DNA of 45,262 bases from JAPUME01 sp964605715 (lineage in GTDB: Bacteria; Acidobacteriota; Terriglobia; UBA7540; JAPUME01): positions 1 through 45,262 of the forward strand of contig CAZSDV010000011.1 of NCBI GenBank assembly GCA_964605715.1, written 5' to 3'. The position numbers and the translations under genes are program-made. Below are positions 35,036 through 43,713 of this stretch, in pieces. The notes beneath the pieces were generated by a model. The model was given only the letters and a program-made list of their open reading frames with translations. It did no database searches and was not told the origin of the DNA. The stretch's first letter is position 1; each line of letters opens with the position of its first letter.

Positions 35036-36196
35036 TTGAGACCTATTCCCCTAGAAGACAGAACTAAAAACGTCACCTCGAAGCAGGTTGAGAAGGTTTC
35101 GTGCTCAAATTTACCCTTCCTTCGCATCGCGTTCTCCTTAGTGATCCTTACAGGTCTATTAACACTATGGGCAAATCGAGCTCAATCCATACAGATTGAA
35201 ACCATTGATTCCATAGGGACTCGTCCACTTTGGGTTTCCATGGTCAGACTTGAAGGGCACCTAGATCCCACCTCATCAGTCCAGAATGCCTTCTCTCCGG
35301 ACGGAAGTGCCCTGGTGGTCACAGGAATAGGTTCTGTGGTCTTGTTCGATTTGAAGAAACAGGAGATTAAACGTGTCCTAAAACCTCAAGTAGAAGATGT
35401 GACCGACCTCAATGTATTAAGTGCAAACTTTCTGGATGATTTTAGTATTTTCATTCGTGCTCGTGGAAAAATGCGGGGTGACGACGAAGAGAGTACTTTA
35501 GAAACACCAGAGCTAATTTTTCGCTGGAGTATCATGCAAGATTCCTTAGAAGGAACAGTGAAAGCGATGGCCCAAGGAAAGCAATTTGGATCTTCAATCT
35601 ACTTTCCTCGGATGAGTTACCTGGTCCGGTACTCAGGAAGAGGTTTTGACCTCTGGTCAGTGAAAGAGAATCGCGTTGGGAAGCTAAAGGTTGAAGCTCT
35701 TACTCGCCGTCCAGATGTTTTTACCATTTCACCCGACGGCCGACTGCTGCTGGCAACTCGATTTGCAGGAAGTTCTCAAAGTGATATCGTAGTAATTCGC
35801 CTCAAAGATCAGCAAATGATCACTGCGCTAAAAGGACACAAAGCGGTTCCTCTCTGCATTTCTTACTCATCCGATGGCTCCCGCATAGCAACGGCCGGCC
35901 AAGATCAAACTGTTCGTATTTGGAAAACTTCCGACTGGTCAACCCAGCAAGTTCTTGAAGGACACACGGGCACAATCAACTGGGTCGAGTTTTCTCCTGA
36001 TGGCAGCCAAATTGTTTCTGGAGGAGATGATAAGAGTATTCGTATTTGGTCCTCCAATAAAGGTGATCTACTCCAGACTATATCAGACAACAAAGGTCCG
36101 GTTCGCATCGTAGCATTTTCCCCAGACGGAAAGTATTTAGTTTCCTCTTCGGAACATGATGTCCACGTATACAGGCAGGTTATAGTCGACCGCTAA
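35036..36196 (+). CDS. Membrane-anchored WD40 repeat protein
   Basis: 386 residues from a TTG at 35036, two bases after the Nudix stop, with AAGGAGA about eleven bases upstream. A GTG at 34994 overlapping the Nudix gene is the longest-frame alternative. One N-terminal membrane segment (FLRIAFSLVILTGLLTLWA) precedes a beta-propeller. The C-terminal third has clear WD40 blades: LKGHKAVPLCISYSSDG ending VRIWKT, LEGHTGTINWVEFSPDG ending IRIWSS, and GPVRIVAFSPDG. The earlier blades are degenerate. It is probably periplasmic, or anchored facing the periplasm, as a protein-binding scaffold. Function unknown. Confidence 0.78.
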   Translation: MRPIPLEDRTKNVTSKQVEKVSCSNLPFLRIAFSLVILTGLLTLWANRAQSIQIETIDSIGTRPLWVSMVRLEGHLDPTSSVQNAFSPDGSALVVTGIGSVVLFDLKKQEIKRVLKPQVEDVTDLNVLSANFLDDFSIFIRARGKMRGDDEESTLETPELIFRWSIMQDSLEGTVKAMAQGKQFGSSIYFPRMSYLVRYSGRGFDLWSVKENRVGKLKVEALTRRPDVFTISPDGRLLLATRFAGSSQSDIVVIRLKDQQMITALKGHKAVPLCISYSSDGSRIATAGQDQTVRIWKTSDWSTQQVLEGHTGTINWVEFSPDGSQIVSGGDDKSIRIWSSNKGDLLQTISDNKGPVRIVAFSPDGKYLVSSSEHDVHVYRQVIVDR

Positions 36197-36264
36197 TGGC
36201 GGTAAATATTTTTTCCTTATTAATCTCATAAATGGATGCTTCCGGAAAAACCTTTGAATTATGC

Positions 36265-36297
36265 TAGAATCTTGCAGCGTCTGTCTGTCTGTCTGTC
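36265..36297 (+). promoter_or_regulatory. Extended -10 promoter and GTCT repeat in the rimO leader
   Basis: TGCTAGAAT (36262-36270) is an extended -10 element. From 36279 to 36297 the tetranucleotide GTCT occurs four times plus GTC, so the repeat would lie at the very start of the rimO transcript. The ATG with its GAGGGG site is at 36320. Confidence 0.45.
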
Positions 36298-36319
36298 GAC
36301 ATACTCAACGAGGGGAATA

Positions 36320-37765
36320 ATGCTAAAAGTAGGAATCATCAGCCTTGGCTGTCCAAAAAATCTTGTAGACACCGAGGTAATGATGGGTATGTTAGTCAAG
36401 GAAGGATACGAATTAACCTCCAAGCCCGAAGAGGCACAGATCCTCTTGGTAAACACCTGCAGCTTTATTGAGCCCGCGAAAAAGGAATCAATTGATTCCA
36501 TCCTGGAATTGGCTGAGTACAAGAAAACCGGTACAGCGGAAAAACTCGTGGTAACCGGCTGTCTGGTGGAACGATATCGCCAGGAGATACTCTCCGAGAT
36601 CCCAGAAGTAGACGCTGTACTGGGCACAAACGAAATTGAAAAAATTACAGAAGTCTGCTCCGACAAGAAAAATGGAGTCAATGAAAATCCGGTCATTCCC
36701 TACCTTTACCATGAATTTACACCTCGCGTGTTGGCTACCCCCTCTCATTCTGCCTATGTAAAAATTGCCGAGGGATGTGATCATCCATGCAGCTTCTGCG
36801 TAATTCCAAAAATGCGGGGCCGCTTTCGCTCTCGCCGTTTTGAATCCGTCGTCAGCGAGGTGGAAAATTTAGCTCAAAGAGGTGTTCGTGAAATTACACT
36901 AATCGGACAGGACACGACTAGCTACGGAGAGGATCTAGGAATCAAGAATGGCCTACCAACATTACTGTCTCAATTAGCAAAAATCTCAGAGCTATCATGG
37001 ATTCGATTCCTTTACTGTTATCCAAACCGCTTGACTGAGGCCTTAATGGAAACCGTGGCAAGTCAGGAAAAAATCTGCAAGTACCTAGATATTCCTCTGC
37101 AACATTCGAGTGGTTCAGTACTCAAACAAATGAGGCGTGGTTCAAACGGTGACCAATTTTTGAAGAAGTTGGAAAAGGTACGCCAGACAATTCCTGGAGT
37201 TACCCTGCGCACATCTATGATTACTGGATTTCCAGGAGAAACCGATAAAGATTTTCAAGCCTTGTGCCAATTTATCGAGGACGCAAAATTTGACCATCTG
37301 GGAGTATTCCTCTACTCGAACGAAGAAACCAGTGGAAGTTTTCATTTGCCTAATCCTGTTCCCGCCCCAAAAGCCAAAATTCGCCAGCGGCACTTGATGA
37401 AACTACAACAAAAGATTTCTCGGAAAAACCTGTCGTCTTTGGTGGGTAAAAAATTTCCATTGCTCGTCGAAGGAATTTCCACCGAAACTGAGCTTCTACT
37501 TGAAGGAAGACTGGAATCTCAGGCTCCGGAAATTGATGGAAAGGTCCTAGTAAACAATTTTGAGGGGGATGAACCTCGCCCTGGCCAATGTCGCTTTGTT
37601 AAAATTGAGAAATCTTCAGACTACGACCTGATCGGGAAAATCCTGGCTGAGCGCTGGGCCTGTGATCCCGAACCCGTGCAATCCACACCGTCATCACAGC
37701 CAAAATTGATACAGATTTGCACCACCGAGAATGCCCCAGCCGCCAATGCGATGCCCAACTTGTAA
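36320..37765 (+). CDS. rimO: Ribosomal protein uS12 methylthiotransferase
   Basis: 481 residues from the ATG at 36320, which has GAGGGG five bases upstream; the same frame opens at 36236 but the added residues are not RimO-like. It methylthiolates an aspartate of ribosomal protein S12. The N-terminal UPF0004 domain has ISLGCPKNLVDTE, NTCSF and TGCLVERY with the three cluster cysteines. The radical SAM motif is GCDHPCSFCVIP. The C-terminal TRAM domain covers about 375-445. A tail of about 40 residues (PVQSTPSSQPKL) extends beyond TRAM. SLGCPKN and the DHPCSFCVIP segment favour RimO over MiaB. It overlaps yacG. Confidence 0.95.
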   Translation: MLKVGIISLGCPKNLVDTEVMMGMLVKEGYELTSKPEEAQILLVNTCSFIEPAKKESIDSILELAEYKKTGTAEKLVVTGCLVERYRQEILSEIPEVDAVLGTNEIEKITEVCSDKKNGVNENPVIPYLYHEFTPRVLATPSHSAYVKIAEGCDHPCSFCVIPKMRGRFRSRRFESVVSEVENLAQRGVREITLIGQDTTSYGEDLGIKNGLPTLLSQLAKISELSWIRFLYCYPNRLTEALMETVASQEKICKYLDIPLQHSSGSVLKQMRRGSNGDQFLKKLEKVRQTIPGVTLRTSMITGFPGETDKDFQALCQFIEDAKFDHLGVFLYSNEETSGSFHLPNPVPAPKAKIRQRHLMKLQQKISRKNLSSLVGKKFPLLVEGISTETELLLEGRLESQAPEIDGKVLVNNFEGDEPRPGQCRFVKIEKSSDYDLIGKILAERWACDPEPVQSTPSSQPKLIQICTTENAPAANAMPNL

Positions 37766-37937
37766 AACGAAAATGATTTATTCGCAAAATTCCTTCCGCC
37801 CATTTTGCAGTGACCGGTGCAAAATAGCCGACTTTGGAAATTGGGCCTCGGGAAGATACGTAGTGAGTACAATACAAGACCAAGACGAAACTAGCCCGTT
37901 TCCTCCCTCGAAAAAGGTAAAGGAGGGGAGTGTCTAA
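37731..37937 (+). CDS. yacG: YacG-type zinc finger protein (DNA gyrase inhibitor family)
   Basis: 68 residues. Four zinc-ligand cysteines are in CPTCKTK and FCSDRCK, followed by DFGNWASGRY, the exact YacG (DUF329) signature. E. coli YacG binds the C-terminal region of GyrB and inhibits gyrase. The acidic and lysine-rich tail (DQDETSP then KKVKEG) is typical. The gene overlaps the end of rimO by 35 bases and its stop overlaps the pgpA start, so translation of the three is probably coupled. Confidence 0.9.
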   Translation: MPQPPMRCPTCKTKMIYSQNSFRPFCSDRCKIADFGNWASGRYVVSTIQDQDETSPFPPSKKVKEGSV

Positions 37938-38412
37938 TAAAAAACGAGAGTTCTCCACTTGGATTGCCACCTGCGGTCCCATAGGGTACACCCCGATCGC
38001 ACCGGGAAGCTCCGGAGCATTATTAGGGTTAGTCTTTTTCATGGGTGTCAGTAAGATACCCTTAACTGAAAACTACTTGTCAGCGATACAGGCAATTACT
38101 GTCGTTACAGTGGGCATTGTGGGCCTTTGGAGCTCCCAGAGGGCAATTAAGTGTTTCAATCGCAAGGATCCGTCCCCAGTAGTCATCGACGAAGTCTTTG
38201 GGCAGCTGGTGACATTCTTGGGCACATCTAATGCAGGTTGGCAGGATCTCGTCATAGGCTTTATACTTTTTCGAGTCATGGACATCTTTAAACCCTTTCC
38301 AGTCCGGATTACCGAAAAGCTCCCAGGGGCATGGGGGATTATGCTGGATGACGGTGTCGCCGGACTTTTTAGCCTTGCGCTACTCCTAATAATACGGAAC
38401 CTGGCTGCATGA
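37930..38412 (+). CDS. pgpA: Phosphatidylglycerophosphatase A
   Basis: 160 residues, integral membrane protein that dephosphorylates phosphatidylglycerophosphate to phosphatidylglycerol. Seen: TCGPIGYTPIAPGSSGALLG at the N-terminus, VVIDEVFGQLVTFLG (conserved acidic motif), FILFRVMDIFKPFPV, and GAWGIMLDDGVAGLFSL, all hallmarks of PgpA. Starts at GTG with AAAGGAGGGGA just upstream, overlapping the last codons of yacG by eight bases. Confidence 0.93.
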   Translation: MSNKKREFSTWIATCGPIGYTPIAPGSSGALLGLVFFMGVSKIPLTENYLSAIQAITVVTVGIVGLWSSQRAIKCFNRKDPSPVVIDEVFGQLVTFLGTSNAGWQDLVIGFILFRVMDIFKPFPVRITEKLPGAWGIMLDDGVAGLFSLALLLIIRNLAA

Positions 38413-38451
38413 GGTCCTTTTGGCGTTCTTCAGGGCTAAGAAGGAGGATTA

Positions 38452-39486
38452 GTGATTAACAAAAAAGTGAAAGATAATCCTGAAATTAAGAGCATTACCC
38501 CCCAGGCCGCAATTACAGGCGGTGAAGTTCTAATCCGGGGTCGAGGTTTCCAGAAAAATGGAGCTGCTCAGCCACAAGTTTACTTTGGTCAAGTGGCCGG
38601 AAGAATTTCGATCAGTTCCGAAAAACTGATCCTGGTACGTGTTCCAGATGAAGCTACCGGAAATTTGATAACCGTTAAAACCCCGAACGCTAAAAGTCCC
38701 CCCATGGACCTCGTCATCGGCCGTCAACTTGCAGACAATCTCCATCCCGTTGCGAATCCTGCCGTTGATGCCAAGGGCAATGTTTTTGTAACTTTTAGTG
38801 GGTCGCGGGGCCAAGGAACCTCTGTATCAGTATACAAAATCAACACAGAAGGGGAAGTTCAACCATTCCTGACAGAAATTATGAACCCCACAGGAATTAC
38901 CTTTGACCGCGCGGGACAAATGTATGTATCCAGCCGATTCGAAGGAAATGTGTATAAAGTATCTCCATCGGGAGAACGCAGCGTATACGCTGATGGCATG
39001 GGTGTGGCAACAGGAATTGCATTTGATGATGAGGAAAACCTTTACGTCGGGGACCGTAGCGGAACCATCTTCAAAATTGACCAAAAACAAACAATTTTTG
39101 TTTTTGCAACTCTCGAGCCAGGAATGGCTGCCTATCATTTGGCTTTTGGGCCAAGTGGATACCTTTACCTGGCCAGCCCAACAACTCTGAGTTTTGATGT
39201 TATTCTCAAAATTTCTCCAAAAGGAGAAGTTTCAGAATTTTACCGTGGCCTAGGAAGACCTCAAGGTTTAGCTTTTGATCAAGAGGACAACCTTTACGTG
39301 GCCGCATCACTTCGCGGTCAGCGTGGCATTGTCCGGATCACTCAGAGCGGGAAAGCGGAACTCGTAATTTCTGGACCTAACCTGGTCGGATTGGCCATCG
39401 GAAAGGATCAAAGAACGGTCCTCTCAACAACAAATTCGGTTTATGAGCTTCCTTGGAATGTCGTAGGCCAACCCTTACTCGCCTGA
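38452..39486 (+). CDS. IPT/TIG domain plus NHL-like beta-propeller protein
   Basis: 344 residues from a GTG with AGGAGG a few bases upstream. Residues 12-85 form an IPT/TIG immunoglobulin-like domain (ITPQAAITGGEVLIRGRGF). Residues 90-335 are a six-bladed-type propeller with repeats such as NPTGITFDRAGQMYVSS, VATGIAFDDEENLYVGD, AYHLAFGPSGYLYLAS and RPQGLAFDQEDNLYVAA, like SMP-30/NHL proteins. No signal peptide is visible, so it may be cytoplasmic even though such folds are usually exported. It sits between pgpA and cinA; I believe this placement recurs in Acidobacteriota. Function unknown. Confidence 0.8.
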   Translation: MINKKVKDNPEIKSITPQAAITGGEVLIRGRGFQKNGAAQPQVYFGQVAGRISISSEKLILVRVPDEATGNLITVKTPNAKSPPMDLVIGRQLADNLHPVANPAVDAKGNVFVTFSGSRGQGTSVSVYKINTEGEVQPFLTEIMNPTGITFDRAGQMYVSSRFEGNVYKVSPSGERSVYADGMGVATGIAFDDEENLYVGDRSGTIFKIDQKQTIFVFATLEPGMAAYHLAFGPSGYLYLASPTTLSFDVILKISPKGEVSEFYRGLGRPQGLAFDQEDNLYVAASLRGQRGIVRITQSGKAELVISGPNLVGLAIGKDQRTVLSTTNSVYELPWNVVGQPLLA

Positions 39487-39499
39487 ATCCCTTGGAAAA

Positions 39500-39519
39500 N
39501 NNNNNNNNNNNNNNNNNNN
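39500..39519. other. Assembly gap (20 Ns)
   Basis: Twenty undetermined bases between the propeller gene and cinA. The true distance and content are unknown, and any promoter or ribosome-binding site for cinA may be partly lost. Confidence 0.99.
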
Positions 39520-39574
39520 TCTTTAGAGACAGTTTTCTGGAATATCAAAGGCTGAACAACACAAACAAACTTCT

Positions 39575-40810
39575 ATGGATGCAGAAATCATCGCGGTTGG
39601 CTCGGAACTTTTAACCCCTCACCACCTAGATACAAATTCGCTGTATCTCACAAAACAATTAAATTTATTGGGCATTGAAGTAAAGCTCAAGACCGTCGTG
39701 GGAGACCACCATGAACAGATAGCGGAGGTATTACGAGCTGCCCTGCAACGATCAGCTATTATCATTGTCACTGGTGGATTGGGTCCAACTGAGGATGACA
39801 TGACACGGGAGGTGTTCTCTGAAGTTCTAGGCTATGAACTACGTGAAGTGGAGGAAATTCGTAGGCAAATCGAGGCACGATTTAAAAAGATTGGTCGCAA
39901 AATGGCATCAATTAATCTTAGACAAGCCCAGGTTCCAAAAAGTGCGATATGGCTAAAAAATACAAGAGGAACAGCGCCCGGTTTATGGTTGAAACACAAC
40001 AATGCAGAGATTATTCTCCTGCCCGGTCCACCACGTGAACTTGAGTTTATGTTTGAAACTGATTGCATGGAGCGGTTAAGACGAATAGTGCCAGAAAGAA
40101 AACTGGTAACACAAATTTACAAGGTTGCTGACCTAACTGAGTCAGAGGTCGATGAACGCATCGCCCCAATCTACAAACCGTGCAAAGATCTGATTACCAC
40201 GATCCTATCCTCTCCTGGAGAAATCGAGATTCACCTGAAGGCAGCAGCCAATAGCAAAGAGGCTGCGAAAAAAATAATTGCTAAAGTGGGCAAGAAAATT
40301 GAGAAAGAACTCGGATGGTTCATTTTTTCTTCCTGTGGAGAAACCCTCGAGGAAACTGTAGGTAAGCTCCTTCGAAAAAAAGAAATGACTATTGCCTTAG
40401 CAGAAGGTTCGACGGGAGGAAGAGTTTCCAAATGCCTTACGCAATACCCAGGCAGTTCAGAATATTTTCTTGGGGGTGTTATTTGCTACAGCCATGCCTC
40501 AAAAACCCAGCTTGCTGGTCTACCCCTTGACCTCATTCGAAGCGAAGGAAGCGTAAGCCAAGTAGTTTGCCGAGCCCTGGCTGAGGGGGTACGCCTGAAA
40601 ACTGGGGCATCGCTCGGCTTAGCCATTACTGGCCTATGTGGCCCAGGAGGCTCAACTGCTGACAAACCATTGGGATTAACCTATGTCGGCCTGGCTGGAA
40701 AAGATGGTTCGGAAGTTCGAGAATTTAGGTTTACTGGAGAACGGGAAAAGGTGCAGAGGTTGGCTTCGCAAGCTAGCCTTAACTGGGTAAGGAAAAGACT
40801 TATGGAATAA
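39575..40810 (+). CDS. cinA: CinA-like protein (ADP-ribose pyrophosphatase and NMN deamidase domains)
   Basis: 411 residues, normal length. The N-terminal MoCF-like domain (1-170) has AEIIAVGSELLTPHHLDTNS, VTGGLGPTEDDMTRE and LLPGPPREL, the CinA landmarks linked to ADP-ribose pyrophosphatase activity. The C-terminal domain (about 255-411) is the NMN deamidase (PncC) domain: YSHASK (305-310), SEGSVS, and ITGLCGPGGSTADKPLGLTYVGLA. The family's AESCTGG motif reads AEGSTGG here (276-282), which changes two residues. It probably takes part in pyridine nucleotide recycling. No Shine-Dalgarno is seen before the ATG. thpR follows after 14 bases. Confidence 0.93.
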   Translation: MDAEIIAVGSELLTPHHLDTNSLYLTKQLNLLGIEVKLKTVVGDHHEQIAEVLRAALQRSAIIIVTGGLGPTEDDMTREVFSEVLGYELREVEEIRRQIEARFKKIGRKMASINLRQAQVPKSAIWLKNTRGTAPGLWLKHNNAEIILLPGPPRELEFMFETDCMERLRRIVPERKLVTQIYKVADLTESEVDERIAPIYKPCKDLITTILSSPGEIEIHLKAAANSKEAAKKIIAKVGKKIEKELGWFIFSSCGETLEETVGKLLRKKEMTIALAEGSTGGRVSKCLTQYPGSSEYFLGGVICYSHASKTQLAGLPLDLIRSEGSVSQVVCRALAEGVRLKTGASLGLAITGLCGPGGSTADKPLGLTYVGLAGKDGSEVREFRFTGEREKVQRLASQASLNWVRKRLME

Positions 40811-40824
40811 CTCCTAATTCACTT

Positions 40825-41391
40825 ATGCGTACCTTTATTGCCTTAGATATTCCTGAGGGGCTCAGAGTTGAACTTGGAAAATGGCAAAAGAAACTCGTTG
40901 AATTTTCATACGAGGCCGTTTTAGTCCGCCCTGAAAGCATCCACCTGACCTTGGCATTTCTGGGAGAAACCCCTTCTTCGAAAATCAAGCAAGTTTCCCA
41001 TGCCCTCTCTGCTTTTCCTCCAATTGACCCATTCAAAATCCACCTTAAGGGGTTTGGTATGTTCCCGCATGCGCGACGTCCACGGGTCCTATGGGTAAGA
41101 ATCAAACTTTGCCCGCCACTTGAGGATCTCTCAGTAAAACTGAACACATCCCTTGAAACAATTGGGTTTCCCTTGCCGCAAAAGACATTCAAACCTCACC
41201 TTACTCTTGCGCGTTTTCGGGTCCCTCGATTACAACCTGAAATTAAAAATTATTTCTTAGAAGATAGTCTTACAGCTCTTGATCCAATCACCGTGCAAGG
41301 ATTCTCTCTCTTCGAAAGCTCATTGAAACCGGAGGGAACTACATACCACAAGCTAGCCCACTTCCCTGCAAATTTAACAAAGAAAAGGTGA
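40825..41391 (+). CDS. thpR: RNA 2',3'-cyclic phosphodiesterase (2H family)
   Basis: 188 residues. Two catalytic HxTx motifs, HLTL at 40-43 and HLTL at 125-128, define the 2H phosphoesterase fold. The start MRTFIALDIPEGLR and the KPHLTLARF segment match ThpR/LigT, the RNA 2',3'-cyclic phosphodiesterase formerly called 2'-5' RNA ligase. It opens 2',3'-cyclic phosphates at RNA ends. It lies 14 bases after cinA and has no separate ribosome-binding site, so coupling is likely. Confidence 0.9.
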   Translation: MRTFIALDIPEGLRVELGKWQKKLVEFSYEAVLVRPESIHLTLAFLGETPSSKIKQVSHALSAFPPIDPFKIHLKGFGMFPHARRPRVLWVRIKLCPPLEDLSVKLNTSLETIGFPLPQKTFKPHLTLARFRVPRLQPEIKNYFLEDSLTALDPITVQGFSLFESSLKPEGTTYHKLAHFPANLTKKR

Positions 41392-41656
41392 GTATATTTA
41401 CATTTTTCCAGCCTAACCAAAGTCATAAATCTGCAAAATTACATACCCGACAAAAATAATTAAACACTTCATAATTCATTCATGAACTCTTTATTGCCAT
41501 TAATTTAGCCTAGGGATAGCCTCATAAAAAAGATAATCTCCACTACTACAGAGTGCCATCCAAATACAAACATACAGTTAGGCCACCACCAAAACTTTCC
41601 ATGCCCAGACAACAAAAGCCAACGTTTCCTGTGGAATAACGAAATTCTCCATCTGC

Positions 41657-41685
41657 TTGCCGGATTCTGTAGACCAGGCTAGAAT
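41657..41685 (+). promoter_or_regulatory. Predicted ftsY promoter giving a leaderless mRNA
   Basis: -35 TTGCCG (41657-41662), 17-base spacer, -10 TAGAAT (41680-41685). The ATG at 41693 is seven bases after the -10, where transcription should start, and no Shine-Dalgarno is present. Confidence 0.5.
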
Positions 41686-41692
41686 CTTAACA

Positions 41693-42670
41693 ATGGTTCA
41701 AACTCTATTCGGCAATGAGAAAGAAGCTCTAGGCCTTGCGAACCGGATGAAAAAGGCCGTGACCCTTACCAAAGTGCATCTAGTGGGGCGCCTAAAGAAA
41801 ATAACCGAAGGCAAGGCCCATATTGAACCATCAATACTGGACGATATAGAGTTAGCACTTTTTTCTGCTGACTTAGGAGTAAAATCGACTCAGGAAATTC
41901 TAGCTACCATCCGCAATCGCATTGAGAAACGTCAGCTCCAACATGCCTCAGACCTTACTTCCGCTGTCCAGAAAATAATTCTTTCTATGATTGAAGTTTC
42001 TGGCCAGAAATACATGGGGCCCAACAAAGTCAAGAAGGAAATCCCAGAGACAGAAACTCCTAATGTTGTTTTTGTCATCGGGGTTAATGGAGTTGGAAAA
42101 ACCACCAGCATTGCCAAGCTAGCACACTACTGGGAAAGAAGGGGTCACCAGCCTTTGTTGGCAGCTGCAGATACCTTTCGAGCGGCAGCCACCGAACAAC
42201 TTGAAATTTGGGCTGATCGATTAGGCGTTGAACTAGTCAAGCAAAAACCTGAGGCTGATCCGGCAGCAGTAGTATTTGATGCCCTCACTGTCGCAAAAAA
42301 ACGCAAACTCAGCCCAGTGATTGTCGATACTGCAGGGCGCCTTCACACACAGAAAAACTTGATGGCCGAATTGGCAAAGATGTGCCGTATTGCAGGACGA
42401 GAAGTCAAAGGAGCTCCGCACCAGATTCTTTTAGTCATCGATGCAACCACGGGCCAGAATGGCTTGGCTCAAGCACGCCAATTCACTGAAAGAGTCGGGG
42501 TAACAGGCATCTTACTAACTAAACTTGACGGAACTGCTAAGGGTGGCATCGTTGTTTCCATCGCTCACGAAATAGGACTCCCTATCCGATTCGTCGGCAT
42601 AGGAGAACAAATGGGGGATTTAATTCCCTTTAATCCTTCCGATTTCGTGCAGTCCTTATTTGAACCTTAA
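41693..42670 (+). CDS. ftsY: Signal recognition particle receptor FtsY
   Basis: 325 residues from the ATG at 41693. A TTG at 41657 in the same frame lies within the predicted -35 box and is less likely. Receives ribosome-SRP complexes at the inner membrane. The N domain (1-110) has IEPSILDDIELALFSADLG. The GTPase has G1 GVNGVGKTTSIAKLA, AADTFRAAATEQL, G3 VDTAGRLHT, and G4 LTKLDGTAKGG, then GVGEQ-like GIGEQMGDLIPF at the end. The acidic A domain of E. coli FtsY is absent, as in many phyla. SRP Ffh is excluded by the lack of an M domain. Confidence 0.94.
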   Translation: MVQTLFGNEKEALGLANRMKKAVTLTKVHLVGRLKKITEGKAHIEPSILDDIELALFSADLGVKSTQEILATIRNRIEKRQLQHASDLTSAVQKIILSMIEVSGQKYMGPNKVKKEIPETETPNVVFVIGVNGVGKTTSIAKLAHYWERRGHQPLLAAADTFRAAATEQLEIWADRLGVELVKQKPEADPAAVVFDALTVAKKRKLSPVIVDTAGRLHTQKNLMAELAKMCRIAGREVKGAPHQILLVIDATTGQNGLAQARQFTERVGVTGILLTKLDGTAKGGIVVSIAHEIGLPIRFVGIGEQMGDLIPFNPSDFVQSLFEP

Positions 42671-42885
42671 GACGCAATTTGGAGAAAAGTGCATAAGACT
42701 GCCTGGGTTACCCCTAATCCCCAGAAAAATAATCCATCGCAAGTACGAACAATCCAAATAGAGTACAGGGCTAGAGTTCACACAGAAACCAACAGAGCTC
42801 TCCTGCTTAGAAAAAGATACTGCTGTGATCACAATAAAGAATGGTGCCTTTTTTCAAAAGGAAAGTAATAAAGAGGACGTACTGA

Positions 42886-43713
42886 TCAAGAAATTGACTT
42901 ATTGCGCGATTGAAGAAAAGGAATATTATCCAGGTGAATGAATTCTTTAATCAAATTATGATCCGCATTAGCCAATCCCTCCGTGGGACCAAAATAAGCC
43001 ACCTTACCTTCCGCCAAAAAAACTATCTTGTCAGCAAGCTTGCGGGCCAACTTCATATCGTGTGTTACGACAATGGATGTCAAGCGAGTTTTTCGTTTCA
43101 ACTTTAAAATCAGATCGCTTATAACTTGAGCTACCAATGGGTCGACCATCGTAGTCGGTTCGTCATAAAGGATGGCCTCCGGCTCAGACGCAAGAGCACG
43201 TGCAATGGATACCGCTCGCTTCATGCCTGTACTGAGTTCGGAAGGCATCTTGCTGGCAATATCAAGCATATCAACCTGCTTCAAAAGTATCCCAACGCGC
43301 CTGTCTATCTCTTCCTCACAAAAAGTCCTTTTTTCCCGAAATGGAAAGGCGATATTATCACTCACTGTCAGCGAGTCAAAAAGGGCGCCCGATTGAAAAA
43401 CCATGGTCACCTTACGGCGAATCAGGAGCATCTCTTTTTCGCTTCTACCAGTGATCTCTTGGCCGTCTACGAAAATTTTCCCTGAATCAGGCACCAAAAA
43501 CCCCATGATATGCTTCAATAGCACACTCTTTCCCACGCCGCTACGCCCCAACACAACCACCGTTTCACCCCGATACACCCGAAAGCTAACTTGATTCAAA
43601 ACCTCCCGGCGGTTCTGCTTTGAACTGTCCTCAAAAGCCTTACTGACATTCAGCAACTCAATAAAGGGCTTGTCCAGCCTCAGATTATCTGGTGTTTGTA
43701 AATTTAAGACCAC
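42886..43713 (-). CDS. ABC transporter ATP-binding protein, MlaF-like
   Basis: 275 residues. Walker A is GRSGVGKSVLL, the Q-loop is MVFQSGALFDSLTV, the signature is LSTGMKRAVSIARAL (LSGGM with one change), Walker B is AILYDEPTTMVDPL, and the switch histidine is in VVTHDM. GALFDSLTVxxNIAFPxRE and DEPTTxxDPL are typical of the MlaF/Ttg2A group, which powers phospholipid movement between inner and outer membranes. The best-supported start is a GTG at 43713. The usual partners MlaE and MlaD are not adjacent in the window, so the gene looks orphaned here. It is convergent with ftsY and divergent from groES. Confidence 0.86.
   Translation of the reverse strand: MVLNLQTPDNLRLDKPFIELLNVSKAFEDSSKQNRREVLNQVSFRVYRGETVVVLGRSGVGKSVLLKHIMGFLVPDSGKIFVDGQEITGRSEKEMLLIRRKVTMVFQSGALFDSLTVSDNIAFPFREKRTFCEEEIDRRVGILLKQVDMLDIASKMPSELSTGMKRAVSIARALASEPEAILYDEPTTMVDPLVAQVISDLILKLKRKTRLTSIVVTHDMKLARKLADKIVFLAEGKVAYFGPTEGLANADHNLIKEFIHLDNIPFLQSRNKSIS

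Noticed and set aside
42855..42875. CCTTTT/AAAAGG hairpin between convergent ftsY and mlaF-like genes as a terminator
   Set aside because: The stem is A/T-only apart from its ends and sits in random T/A runs; too weak to call.
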